Shown here: positions 1-7,540 of the stretch, piece after piece | Position numbering within the stretch: the stretch's first letter is position 1 | Layout: every line of letters begins with the position of its first letter | Origin: an uncultured Acetatifactor sp. | GTDB lineage: Bacteria > Bacillota > Clostridia > Lachnospirales > Lachnospiraceae | Reading direction: 5' to 3' | Assembly: GCA_934436245.1 (NCBI GenBank) | Contig: CAKSAM010000009.1 | Coordinates: 1 to 64,000, forward strand | Length of the DNA: 64,000 nucleotides | Notes under the pieces: model-generated | Databases searched by the model: none | Told to the model about the DNA's origin: nothing | What the model saw: only the letters and a program-made list of their open reading frames with translations | Translations under genes and position numbers: made by a program

Positions 1-317
1 AAGCAGCCTTCCAGCGCATACATGCAGCCGCTCTCTCTGGTAAGGGGAAATGTGTACTCCTCTTCGTCATTGCCTTTTGGATTTGGTTAATTACTAATAA
101 AAAATATAGTACAGAAATTCCGACTTTGTCAAGGAAATCTTGTTTTCCTGTATAATTTTCCTTCATGATGTATGGTTTTTATGTGTAAACTGGCATGGTA
201 AAAAAAACATATTCTGGCTCTTTTAAGCAAGCCACTTTTTCTATACACTGAATCCTAACATATCCCACCGAACAAATGGGAATTATGAAAAAGAAACCAA
301 AAGAGGAGATCATCATT
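1..317. other. Window edge and leader of the ECF S gene
   Basis: No complete gene is visible here. Bases 1-90 are open on the plus strand to a TAA at 88-90 and are also open on the minus strand, where the codons look more gene-like and a possible ATG with a weak Shine-Dalgarno lies at about base 23. Either could be the end of a neighbouring gene cut by the window, and I cannot decide between them. A -10-like TATAAT lies at 151-156 with TTGTCA at 126-131, but the 19-base spacer makes this a weak promoter candidate for the downstream transporter gene. The stretch from 180 to 300 is AT-rich and shows no riboswitch I recognise. Confidence 0.35.
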
Positions 318-1265
318 ATGGAAAAGAAAAAATCATACGGCGTATTGATCGTTGGAGCCATTCTACTGATCCTGGGAATCGTCCTGGCAGTCATTACCCA
401 CAATAACAGTTATCAGGAGTCCGTTGCTTATGGCAGCCAGTTAAGTGATGTCAAGGCACAGTTAGAAGAAGTAGAAGCTTCCATCGAGGCAGTCACCGGC
501 GGCACAGCAGACGGTGATCTGGATGCCCTGAATGCGCAGAAGGATGAATTGTCCGCTACGAAGTCCACTCTGTCCGACCAGAAGCTGTCCGCAGAGCGCC
601 CTTACTCCTACAGCCTGGTTCTGGTATTCTTCGCTATCCTGTTAACTGTCAAGGGATTGTACAATGCCATCGCAGGCGTAATTCCCACACAGAAAGCAGA
701 TGTGAAGAAGCTGGCGCAGGCAGGTCTGTTAGCAGCTCTGTGCTACATCGGATTTGCTTTCTTCAAGATCGACATTCCCGTAGGTCCCGAGAAGACCGCA
801 TTCCATCTGGGTAATGTGTTCTGTGTACTGGCAGCTTTATTGCTTGGCGGATACTGGGGCGGACTTGCCGGTGCCATCGGTATGACCATCGCCGATCTGA
901 CCACCGCTTATGTGACTAGTGCTCCCAAGACCTTCCTGTTAAAGCTGTGCATCGGTCTGATCGTAGGTCTGGTAGCTCACAAGATCTTCCACTTAAGCAA
1001 AGAGCATTCCGCAAAATACGTGACCGGCGTAACGATCCTTGCTTCTGCCTGCGGTATGGCATTTAATGTGGTAGCGGATCCGTTGGTTGGTTACTTCTAT
1101 AAAATGTATCTGCTGGGTGTGCCTCAGGATATTTCCAAGGCTCTTGCCAAGATCAGCACCGTAACTACCGGTGTCAACGCCATCGTTGCTGTGATCTGTG
1201 CTTCCGTATTCTATCTGGCACTTCGTCCGGCACTGAAGAAAGCAGGATTATTCCATGACATCTAA
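318..1265 (+). CDS. ECF transporter S component with N-terminal coiled-coil module
   Basis: Substrate-binding membrane subunit of an energy-coupling factor vitamin importer, acting in the cytoplasmic membrane with EcfA/A'/T encoded elsewhere. The start at 318 follows AGAGGAG at a good distance; an upstream in-frame ATG at 276 lacks this. The C-terminal half (from about residue 110) has the small-residue-rich helices of the family, with stretches like LLLGGYWGGLAGAIGMTIAD. The N-terminus differs from ordinary S components: one membrane helix (about 8-28), a hydrophilic predicted coiled coil (about 35-85, rich in Glu/Asp/Leu) and a second helix before the S domain. The stop overlaps the pyridoxal kinase start by 11 bases, so the two are probably translationally coupled, pointing to a B6 vitamer as substrate (inference). 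Other pyrimidine-type vitamins cannot be excluded. Confidence 0.8.
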   Translation: MEKKKSYGVLIVGAILLILGIVLAVITHNNSYQESVAYGSQLSDVKAQLEEVEASIEAVTGGTADGDLDALNAQKDELSATKSTLSDQKLSAERPYSYSLVLVFFAILLTVKGLYNAIAGVIPTQKADVKKLAQAGLLAALCYIGFAFFKIDIPVGPEKTAFHLGNVFCVLAALLLGGYWGGLAGAIGMTIADLTTAYVTSAPKTFLLKLCIGLIVGLVAHKIFHLSKEHSAKYVTGVTILASACGMAFNVVADPLVGYFYKMYLLGVPQDISKALAKISTVTTGVNAIVAVICASVFYLALRPALKKAGLFHDI

Positions 1266-2211
1266 TTTCGATACTTCTGATAGAAATGTACAAAAAGGTG
1301 GGGATTTCGTTCCCCGCCTTGCTATGATCAACGATATTGCCGGTTTCGGGCGCTGCTCCACCACCGTGTCCCTGCCCGTGATCAGCGTAATGAAGGTACA
1401 GGTATGCCCTGTGCCTACTTCTGTTTTATCGAACCATTTAGGATTTCCTCTCTGCCATTTTGATGACTATACCTCGCATATGAGAGACTATTTAAACGTG
1501 TGGAAAAAACTGGGACTTACCTTCGACGGCCTGTACTGCGGATTCTTAGGAAATGAAGAGCAGATCGACATAGTACGGGAATTCGTGGAAATGTTCCGTC
1601 CGCCCCTGTTTTTGCTGGATCCGGTCATGGGAGACCACGGCAAATCCTACTCTTCCATCACCAAGACCCATGTTCAGAAGATGAAGGAGCTGCTGCCTCT
1701 TGCGGATATTATCACACCAAATATCACGGAAGCCTGCCTGCTGACCGGGACTCCCTGGAAGGATGGGGAATGGACGATGCAGGAGCTGTCCGGATTATGT
1801 GAACGGCTGGCTGATATCTGCCAGCAGGAGTCTGTTTCATCCGGCGAAGCCTCCGCTGGTACTGTTACCGATGATTCGGACAGGAGTTCTGTTGGCGCTA
1901 TCTCCGATGGTTCCGTCGGTGCCTCCATCGTCATCACCGGGATCCGTCAGGGTGATTCTCTGGTAAATTTCCTGTGGGATGACGGCGTCTATACCACTGT
2001 AGCCAGCCCCATTGCCGGAGCCTCCCGCCCCGGCACCGGAGACATCTTCGCCTCCATCCTCGCTGCCGATGCCGTCCGCGGCGAGACTCTGCTCACCTCC
2101 GTGCAGAAGGCTGCGAACTTCGTAGGTCTGTGCATCGCCGGAAGCGAAAAGGCCGGAACGCCCGTGCAGGAGGGCGTGGTGTTTGAGAAGTATCTGGCGG
2201 CGCTGTTGTAA
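1255..2211 (+). CDS. Pyridoxal/pyridoxamine kinase (PdxK/PdxY type)
   Basis: Phosphorylates a B6 vitamer with ATP to make pyridoxal 5'-phosphate or its relatives in the cytosol. The ribokinase-fold features are clear: the N-terminal INDIAGFGRCSTTVSLPV segment, the LLDPVMGDHGKSY region near residues 120-133, the NITEA motif and the late GTGDIFAS anion-hole motif with the catalytic Asp. At 318 residues it is longer than the usual 280-290 because of a Ser/Ala/Gly/Asp-rich insertion at about residues 190-222, just before the ITGI strand. It starts inside the end of the ECF S gene (11-base overlap), so uptake and trapping of the vitamer are likely made together. A hydroxymethylpyrimidine kinase is the main alternative, but the N-terminal motif favours PdxK. 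Confidence 0.85.
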   Translation: MTSNFDTSDRNVQKGGDFVPRLAMINDIAGFGRCSTTVSLPVISVMKVQVCPVPTSVLSNHLGFPLCHFDDYTSHMRDYLNVWKKLGLTFDGLYCGFLGNEEQIDIVREFVEMFRPPLFLLDPVMGDHGKSYSSITKTHVQKMKELLPLADIITPNITEACLLTGTPWKDGEWTMQELSGLCERLADICQQESVSSGEASAGTVTDDSDRSSVGAISDGSVGASIVITGIRQGDSLVNFLWDDGVYTTVASPIAGASRPGTGDIFASILAADAVRGETLLTSVQKAANFVGLCIAGSEKAGTPVQEGVVFEKYLAALL

Positions 2212-2236
2212 GAAGTATTATAAATCGATGATTCGA

Positions 2237-2272
2237 TTGACTTTTCACTTCATCTCTTTTATATTTTATACT
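2237..2272 (+). promoter_or_regulatory. Predicted sigma-A promoter for the DUF1016 nuclease gene
   Basis: TTGACT (2237-2242) and TATATT (2260-2265) are separated by 17 bases, a near-consensus vegetative promoter. A second TATACT follows at 2267-2272. The transcript would carry a leader of roughly 120 bases before the TTG start at 2393. Independent promotion fits a stand-alone gene between unrelated operons. Confidence 0.6.
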
Positions 2273-2392
2273 AGAAAAGGAATTGTGGTTGTTCTCAAAT
2301 GAGATCCCGTATAGCGAATGCTTAAGCGGTGTGCTACGATTCTTTTTTTATATTATACTGGCTATCCTCCACTTCGAAAGGGGGCATTAAAA

Positions 2393-3421
2393 TTGAGTAA
2401 TTTGGCACATACTGATTCTATGATAAATGAAATCAGAGAATTGTTATTAAATGCACGTCAACGCGTGGCGGTACAGGTAAATACGGAATTGCTGTCTACC
2501 TACTGGAATGTAGGAAAGATCATTGTTGAGCATGAGCAGGAAAGCAAAGATCGGGCAGATTACGGAAAGCAGACCTTAAAGGAACTTTCTAAAGAATTGA
2601 CAAAAGAATTTGGGAAGGGATTTTCTGTTTCCAATCTGTACAATATGCGTCTGTTCTATATGCATCATCAAAAATTCCAGACAGTGTCTGGAAAATTGTC
2701 TTGGTCTCATTATTGTGAGCTGTTGACGATTTCAGATTCGGACAAACGTAGTTTTTATGAAAAAGAAACCATCAACTCCGGGTGGTCCATCCGAGAATTA
2801 AAGCGACAGATCTCTACTTCTCTCTACGAACGCTTGTTACTGTCCGAGGGAAAAACAAATAAGGAAACGGTGCTTGCTCTCGCAGAAAAAGGAATTGAGA
2901 TGTCCTCCCCGGCAGACATTATCAAAGACCCCTATGTGTTTGAATTTCTAGGTGTGCCGGAAAACAAGCCCATGCTGGAAAGCGACCTTGAAAAAGCACT
3001 GGTCGCACAGATTGAAAAATTCCTGTTGGAATTAGGGCGCGGTTTCATGTTCGTCGGGACACAGCAGCGCATTACCCTGAACAATACCCACTACTATGTG
3101 GATATGGTTTTCTATAATAAAATTCTCCGGGCGTATGTGCTGATTGAATTAAAGACAACCAAACTCACACCGGAAGCTGCCGGGCAGCTTAATATGTATC
3201 TGAACTATTATGCTGCAGAAGTAAATGATGAATATGATAATCCACCCATCGGTATTATCCTTTGTACAGACAAAGACAGTATAGCTGCTGAATATGCTCT
3301 CGGCGGTCTGTCCAACAATATCTTTGCTTCACGCTATGTTTCTTATATTCCAAATAAAGAACAGCTCATCGCACAGGTAGAAGCTGTTTTGGATGAATGG
3401 CACAAATCGGAAAAAGAATAA
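2393..3421 (+). CDS. DUF1016/YhcG-family PD-(D/E)XK nuclease
   Basis: A 342-residue protein of the YhcG type: an N-terminal helical DUF1016 region (about 1-150, starting NLAHTDSMINEIRELLLNAR) followed by a PD-(D/E)XK nuclease domain. Candidate catalytic residues are the Asp in HYYVDMVFYN and the Glu and Lys of LIELKTTKL, followed by the GQLNMYLNYY helix typical of the family. The start is a TTG at 2393 preceded by AAAGGGGG; the ATG at 2318 has no ribosome site. Members occur alone or near restriction, toxin and phage-defence genes; the target here is unknown. The gene is noticeably more AT-rich than its neighbours, has its own promoter and is followed by a palindrome also found near 37.4 kb, so horizontal acquisition is plausible. 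Confidence 0.85.
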   Translation: MSNLAHTDSMINEIRELLLNARQRVAVQVNTELLSTYWNVGKIIVEHEQESKDRADYGKQTLKELSKELTKEFGKGFSVSNLYNMRLFYMHHQKFQTVSGKLSWSHYCELLTISDSDKRSFYEKETINSGWSIRELKRQISTSLYERLLLSEGKTNKETVLALAEKGIEMSSPADIIKDPYVFEFLGVPENKPMLESDLEKALVAQIEKFLLELGRGFMFVGTQQRITLNNTHYYVDMVFYNKILRAYVLIELKTTKLTPEAAGQLNMYLNYYAAEVNDEYDNPPIGIILCTDKDSIAAEYALGGLSNNIFASRYVSYIPNKEQLIAQVEAVLDEWHKSEKE

Positions 3422-3436
3422 CAAAAGAATTCTAAC

Positions 3437-3476
3437 ATTACCGCCTGAGGGATAATAACTCCATTCAGGCGGTATT
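3437..3476 (+). terminator. TACCGCCTGA hairpin after the nuclease gene
   Basis: Perfect arms TACCGCCTGA (3439-3448) and TCAGGCGGTA (3465-3474) enclose a 16-base loop directly after the nuclease stop. No clear T-run follows, so it may be a weak terminator or an RNA-end-protecting stem. Almost the same palindrome occurs at 37379-37417 between gatC and gatA, so it may be an interspersed repeat rather than a plain terminator. Confidence 0.5.
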
Positions 3477-3549
3477 ATAACGATAATTTTTCAAATGAAA
3501 GAAGATTTTTTACCGCCGCGATATAAAAGTAACTCTGTCCAGCAGTATT

Positions 3550-4524
3550 TTACTTAAACTCCACCACAACGCTGCCCATAGCACATTCCAGCTCCATATT
3601 TTTAGAAGCGTTGTTGCTGATCTGTTTCTCCTGTGCCAGGCCGTTGTAGCTGTCATCACCGACTTTCAGTTCACCCATGCCGCAGCTTAAGTCGTAGTTG
3701 AAATCTGTCTGCGTTCCTGCCAGTGTCAGTTTCAGTTCTCCCATGGAGCACTCTCCGTCCAATCGTTCGGTCACATCTCCGTTCAGACGGACAGATCCCA
3801 TTCCTACGGACACCTCTGCCACACGGCTGCTCAGTTCTTCTACTGTCATCTGACCGGCACCACAGTCTAACTCTGCCTGGTCAACATCCAGTTTCTCAAA
3901 CGTCATCTGACCGGCACCCACATTGGCTTCCAGCACCCCCGTCTGCAATTCCTCTACACTGAGGCTTCCGGCTCCCAGATCCAAAGAGGTATTTTCAAAA
4001 TAATATCCCTCTGGCACATACAGGCAGATGGAACCGCCCAGATTGCCATCGCTGTTGCTGTTTGCTTTCGAAGTGCCGCGGATCTCCATCGTACCGCCTT
4101 CCACATATCCCTGGAACTTTCGCATTCCGTCAGCTTCTACCCGGAAACAGTTGTCCTCCGACACCTGAATCTTCATGACACAGCCACCGGCCTGCACCTG
4201 TAGATCCGTGATGCCCTGACTGTCATCCCCCAGAACATACAGCTCTATCTTTCCCGACTTTACTTCATAACCTGAGTCATAATCCACATTGTCCTCCAGA
4301 TCATAGTGCACATCGCCTATATTTTCCCGGATCTGCTCCGTCACACCGTCATTCCAGTCATCTACCTTTTCTTCGGAGATTCTTCCCAGGGTAACCGCTG
4401 ACAGGAACTCCCCCAGCGAAAAATGCGTGGAGCCATTCCCCAGGCTTCCGCTCACTCCCAGGATCAGTCCCAATAATATAAATAGCAACGCTGTGATGGC
4501 ACAGCCCTTCATAAATTTTCTCAT
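3550..4524 (-). CDS. DUF4097-family putative adhesin/beta-helix membrane protein
   Basis: A 324-residue protein with one N-terminal membrane helix (about 7-28) and a long extracytoplasmic region made of short repeated beta turns such as LDLGAGSLSVEEL, LDCGAGQMTVEEL and ECSMGELKLTL. This is the DUF4097 pattern, which forms a right-handed beta structure. The function is unknown; such proteins are usually linked to envelope stress. Its start overlaps the DUF1700 stop by four bases (ATGA), so it is the last gene of a PadR-DUF1700-DUF4097 operon. Repeats are spaced about 20 residues apart between residues 180 and 320. Confidence 0.85.
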   Translation of the reverse strand: MRKFMKGCAITALLFILLGLILGVSGSLGNGSTHFSLGEFLSAVTLGRISEEKVDDWNDGVTEQIRENIGDVHYDLEDNVDYDSGYEVKSGKIELYVLGDDSQGITDLQVQAGGCVMKIQVSEDNCFRVEADGMRKFQGYVEGGTMEIRGTSKANSNSDGNLGGSICLYVPEGYYFENTSLDLGAGSLSVEELQTGVLEANVGAGQMTFEKLDVDQAELDCGAGQMTVEELSSRVAEVSVGMGSVRLNGDVTERLDGECSMGELKLTLAGTQTDFNYDLSCGMGELKVGDDSYNGLAQEKQISNNASKNMELECAMGSVVVEFK

Positions 4525-5240
4525 GCTTCTTTTTTACCTCTTTTCTGGAATAATCCTCCGATCCAACAACAGATCGCCGGTGTGGCGATTCCCACCATGG
4601 CCACGGTCAGCATCAGGAACAGAAGTCCGACACCTCCGCAGATCAGTCCGGCACCGATCAGGCACATTCCCACAAAGGGATGCGTAAACATACTAATGAT
4701 CCCTACTGCCACCAATGCGATCAGAACCAGTATCAGTGCTGCTGCCGTTGCCCCGAAACCGATGATCAGTCCGAACCATGCGGCGATCAGCGCTGCTGCC
4801 ACGCCGATACCGGCGGAAGCTGCTCCCAGGATCACCGGGGATGCCAAAATACATAAAATTACGATCAGCACGATCATACCGGTGGACATTCCTTCTTTTT
4901 TCTGTGGAGATACCACCTGTGCCTGTGCAGTTTGTGGCGCATCACTCTGACGGTTGTTACCATTTTCTGTCTGAGAATCCGCCGGATAAGTGATCACTGC
5001 CCGGCTGTCGGCTCCTACTCGCTGGTAGTTGTTCTCCCCGTAACCATTGCCGAAAATGTCCTTTTTGATATTCTCCGCCACCTTCGCAGGATTCCCCAGT
5101 GCCTCAATAACATTCTGTTCATTCTCCGGTCCCGCATCGTTAAAATATTCATTATAATATTGTAGCGCTTCTTCCCGCTCAGTGTCGGGAATATTTTGCA
5201 GCAGGCTCTCCAGCTGCCTCATATACTCCGTTCTACTCAT
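4521..5240 (-). CDS. DUF1700 (HAAS-domain) membrane protein
   Basis: A 239-residue protein with the N-terminal HAAS-type helical domain (MSRTEYMRQLESLLQNIPDTEREEALQYYNEYF...) that ends in a conserved GNPAKVAENIKK segment, then a linker and three or four hydrophobic helices from about residue 120 onward. Partners of this type are encoded between PadR regulators and DUF4097 proteins and are thought to relay or restrain envelope signals; the biochemical role is unknown. It starts 25 bases after padR with GGGAG as ribosome site and overlaps the next gene by four bases, showing coupled translation. Confidence 0.85.
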   Translation of the reverse strand: MSRTEYMRQLESLLQNIPDTEREEALQYYNEYFNDAGPENEQNVIEALGNPAKVAENIKKDIFGNGYGENNYQRVGADSRAVITYPADSQTENGNNRQSDAPQTAQAQVVSPQKKEGMSTGMIVLIVILCILASPVILGAASAGIGVAAALIAAWFGLIIGFGATAAALILVLIALVAVGIISMFTHPFVGMCLIGAGLICGGVGLLFLMLTVAMVGIATPAICCWIGGLFQKRGKKEA

Positions 5241-5265
5241 CTATTTTTCTCCCATCTGTGCATCT

Positions 5266-5601
5266 TTACGCCTCTGACCTGTTAACCGGTCTTCCCTCAA
5301 ACAGTCCTGTGATCTTCCCGCTGTAGCTTCGCCACTCGCTTTCATATAAATGAAGCTGTGCCCAGCCCCTGCTGGTGACCTTGTAATAGCGTCTCGTCCT
5401 GCCGCTGCATTCCCTGTCATAGACCTCCAGACATTCGTCCTTCTGTAGTCTCCGAAGCACGGGATACAGGGTGGATTCCGACAATTCGATCACCTGCCGG
5501 ACCTCCTGGGTGATCTTGTACCCATAGGTTCCTTCCGGTTCCCGGGCGACCACCGCCAGCACGATAGCATCCAGCAGAGCTGCTCCTGTATTAAAAAGCA
5601 T
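5266..5601 (-). CDS. PadR-family transcriptional regulator
   Basis: A 111-residue winged-helix regulator: LLDAIVLAVVAREPEGTYGYKITQEV, then SESTLYPVLRRLQKDECLEVYD and RRYYKVTSRGWAQL are the typical PadR recognition-helix and wing segments. It lacks a long C-terminal ligand domain, so it belongs to the short PadR-like group. It is the first gene of an operon with the DUF1700 and DUF4097 genes and very likely represses its own promoter. The long perfect palindrome at 5648-5701, 47 bases upstream of its start, is the obvious operator candidate. Confidence 0.9.
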   Translation of the reverse strand: MLFNTGAALLDAIVLAVVAREPEGTYGYKITQEVRQVIELSESTLYPVLRRLQKDECLEVYDRECSGRTRRYYKVTSRGWAQLHLYESEWRSYSGKITGLFEGRPVNRSEA

Positions 5602-5647
5602 CCTATCGCTCCTCTCTGAAATTTGCGGCTATCCGGCTTTCCTTACA

Positions 5648-5701
5648 ATATTATATGCCGTATAGTATTGCTCTGTGGCTATACTATACGGCATATAATA
5701 T
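5648..5701. promoter_or_regulatory. 54-bp palindrome, probable PadR operator/promoter
   Basis: Two perfectly complementary 21-base arms (5648-5668 and 5681-5701) flank a 12-base spacer. Each arm is AT-rich with a GCCG core and holds TATAGTAT/ATACTATA. On the minus strand the padR-proximal arm contains TATAAT, which can serve as the padR -10 element. No T-run follows on either side, so a terminator is unlikely. The arms may be two operator half-sites for PadR dimers. Confidence 0.55.
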
Positions 5702-5733
5702 CATGCGTCAATATAGAGAAACCGTAAGAAATT

Positions 5734-6354
5734 CTAAAGACTTTCCAAAGATTCCGTCGACTCCTCCAGAAGCTCCTGACGAATACTGTTTTTATGGATC
5801 ACAATGGCAGAGATCAGAAGCGCTCCCCCAAATACCTGCCGTGGTATTCTCTGTATCATCAGCAGGACCGCTGCTCCCACGGCAAAAAAGATATAAGTGA
5901 TACGGGTTCTCTTGATGTTCGGTCTGATCAGAAGGGCAGACCCCGACAAATACAATATGATCAGCAACAGCAGCAGTTCCGGCTGTACCGGCGCCAGTCC
6001 GATCAATACGCCGAAGGATACCGCAATGGCTTTGCCTCCGTTCCCATGATAAAACAGGGAATAGGCGTGCCCCAGTACCGGTGCCGCCATGATAAGTGGG
6101 AACCAGCTGTCTGTCTCAAGCCCCATGCCAACTGCCACGTATACCGGCAGTGCTCCTTTTAACAGATCTCCCAGCAGACACAGAATCCCGACAGGCACTC
6201 CTGCGTATTTCATGGCATTGGCAGTCCCCGGATTGTGATCGTTACTGACCTCAGTGACATCAATTCCTTTGATCCACTTCGGCAATGCCCTGCCGAACAA
6301 TATACTTCCACATAACAATCCGAAGACTGTCATTCCCAGTTCACGTATGATCAT
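5734..6354 (-). CDS. PlsY-like glycerol-3-phosphate acyltransferase
   Basis: A 206-residue polytopic membrane protein resembling PlsY, which transfers an acyl group from acyl-phosphate to glycerol-3-phosphate in the inner leaflet. Family landmarks are GSILFGRALPKWIKGIDV near the N-terminus, NPGTANAMKYAG in place of the usual GSGNxGxTN motif, and GHAYSLFYHGNGGKAIAVSFG for the GHxFxxFxxFKGGKGVAT block. Several normally invariant residues differ, so it may be a divergent paralogue rather than the main PlsY. It lies 32 bases after a diacylglycerol-type glycosyltransferase, suggesting a joint role in membrane glycolipid supply. Confidence 0.7.
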   Translation of the reverse strand: MIIRELGMTVFGLLCGSILFGRALPKWIKGIDVTEVSNDHNPGTANAMKYAGVPVGILCLLGDLLKGALPVYVAVGMGLETDSWFPLIMAAPVLGHAYSLFYHGNGGKAIAVSFGVLIGLAPVQPELLLLLIILYLSGSALLIRPNIKRTRITYIFFAVGAAVLLMIQRIPRQVFGGALLISAIVIHKNSIRQELLEESTESLESL

Positions 6355-6386
6355 CTGTCTCTCCTGTCTGTCGCTTTCCTCTGTGC

Positions 6387-7526
6387 CTAAGCTTCCTCCT
6401 GTACTGCTTCCGCTGCTTCCTTTTGTCCGCAGATGAATTCACAGACTGCATCTGCGGCGTAAGGCTTTCCGTATTTTTCCTGACACTTCCGCATTTCGGC
6501 CTGTGCCTCCGGATCCCACAGAAGCTTTAGTCCCTTTTGTATCACGGCATCTTCCGTATCTCCTGATACAGACATCCCATGTTGTGTGAAAAAGGCAACA
6601 TTGCGATCCTCACATCCGGGGATCGGCTTAGTGTGTACCAATGCAGCTTTCGCTGCCACCGCTTCCGTAGAAGTCAGTCCACCCGGTTTGGTGAACAGAA
6701 TATCCGTCGCTGCCATGTAGAGATGCGCTTCCGTGGTAAAATCCAGTACATGCACCCTCTCTGTATCGGCATAGGTATCCCGGAGTGTCTTCTTCAGCTC
6801 TTCATTGGTTCCCCCCAAGATATACAGATGGGTATCCTCGCCGGTCTGCTCCACCAGCTTCGCCGTCATGCTTTCCACACGGCCGTACCCCATGCTGCCC
6901 GTCATCATAAGGATACAGGATTTATCTGCCGGAATCCCCAGCTGCCCTCTCGCTTCTCTTTTTTCCGGAAGCTTCAGGAACCTCTCCGATACCGGAATTC
7001 CCGTGGGAACCAGCTTCTCCGCAGGGATGCCGCGTTTGATGAACTCCGTCGCCAGTTCCTCATGCGGGATAAAATAGTAATCCACCTTTGTCTCCTCGGT
7101 AAAAGGGATACAGGTATAATCCGTGGCAATAAAATAAGTCTGTACGTCCAGCTTATGCTGTCGCAGCAGCCAGGTCATTGCCTCCGCCGGGAACAGATGT
7201 GGCATTACCACTGTATCATATCCGTTCTCTGTGATATAGTTACACAGCTTATCCGCATATAAAGCGTTGGCAAAATACACCGGTGACTTTAATCTGGCAG
7301 ACGAAATGGCTCTGCCTACCCGGTACGCTCCGGCGAACACCTTTTTCGCCCGAACCGTGCTCCAGATGTAGATCCGGCGTCCGTAAGCGCTGGCCTTGTC
7401 CGAAGCAAAATTCAGTACATCTGCCAGTTCACAGGGAATGCCCCGTTTTTCAAACTGTTCTTTCACCGCTTTTGCAGCAGAATTATGTCCCTCACCGGTT
7501 CCGGTGGATAAGATCAGTACCTTCAT
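6387..7526 (-). CDS. Processive diacylglycerol glycosyltransferase-like (MGDG synthase/UgtP type, GT28)
   Basis: A 379-residue GT-B enzyme predicted to add hexose from a UDP-sugar to diacylglycerol at the cytoplasmic membrane. The N-terminal LILSTGTGEGHNSAAKAV and MPHLFPAEAM segments match the MGDG-synthase domain, and the C-terminal TKPGGLTSTEAVAAKAALVHTKPIPGCE block is the donor-binding region shared with MurG. The ribosome site CGGAG lies nine bases before the ATG. It follows the GH13 gene by 13 bases and precedes the PlsY-like gene by 32, so all three are probably one transcript. The sugar and lipid acceptor are not proven. Confidence 0.8.
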   Translation of the reverse strand: MKVLILSTGTGEGHNSAAKAVKEQFEKRGIPCELADVLNFASDKASAYGRRIYIWSTVRAKKVFAGAYRVGRAISSARLKSPVYFANALYADKLCNYITENGYDTVVMPHLFPAEAMTWLLRQHKLDVQTYFIATDYTCIPFTEETKVDYYFIPHEELATEFIKRGIPAEKLVPTGIPVSERFLKLPEKREARGQLGIPADKSCILMMTGSMGYGRVESMTAKLVEQTGEDTHLYILGGTNEELKKTLRDTYADTERVHVLDFTTEAHLYMAATDILFTKPGGLTSTEAVAAKAALVHTKPIPGCEDRNVAFFTQHGMSVSGDTEDAVIQKGLKLLWDPEAQAEMRKCQEKYGKPYAADAVCEFICGQKEAAEAVQEEA

Positions 7527-7540
7527 AAATAAATTCTCCG

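Noticed and set aside
1..317. Riboswitch (for example thiamine or B6 related) ahead of the ECF S gene
   Set aside because: No conserved TPP, FMN or other known riboswitch core could be read in the leader.
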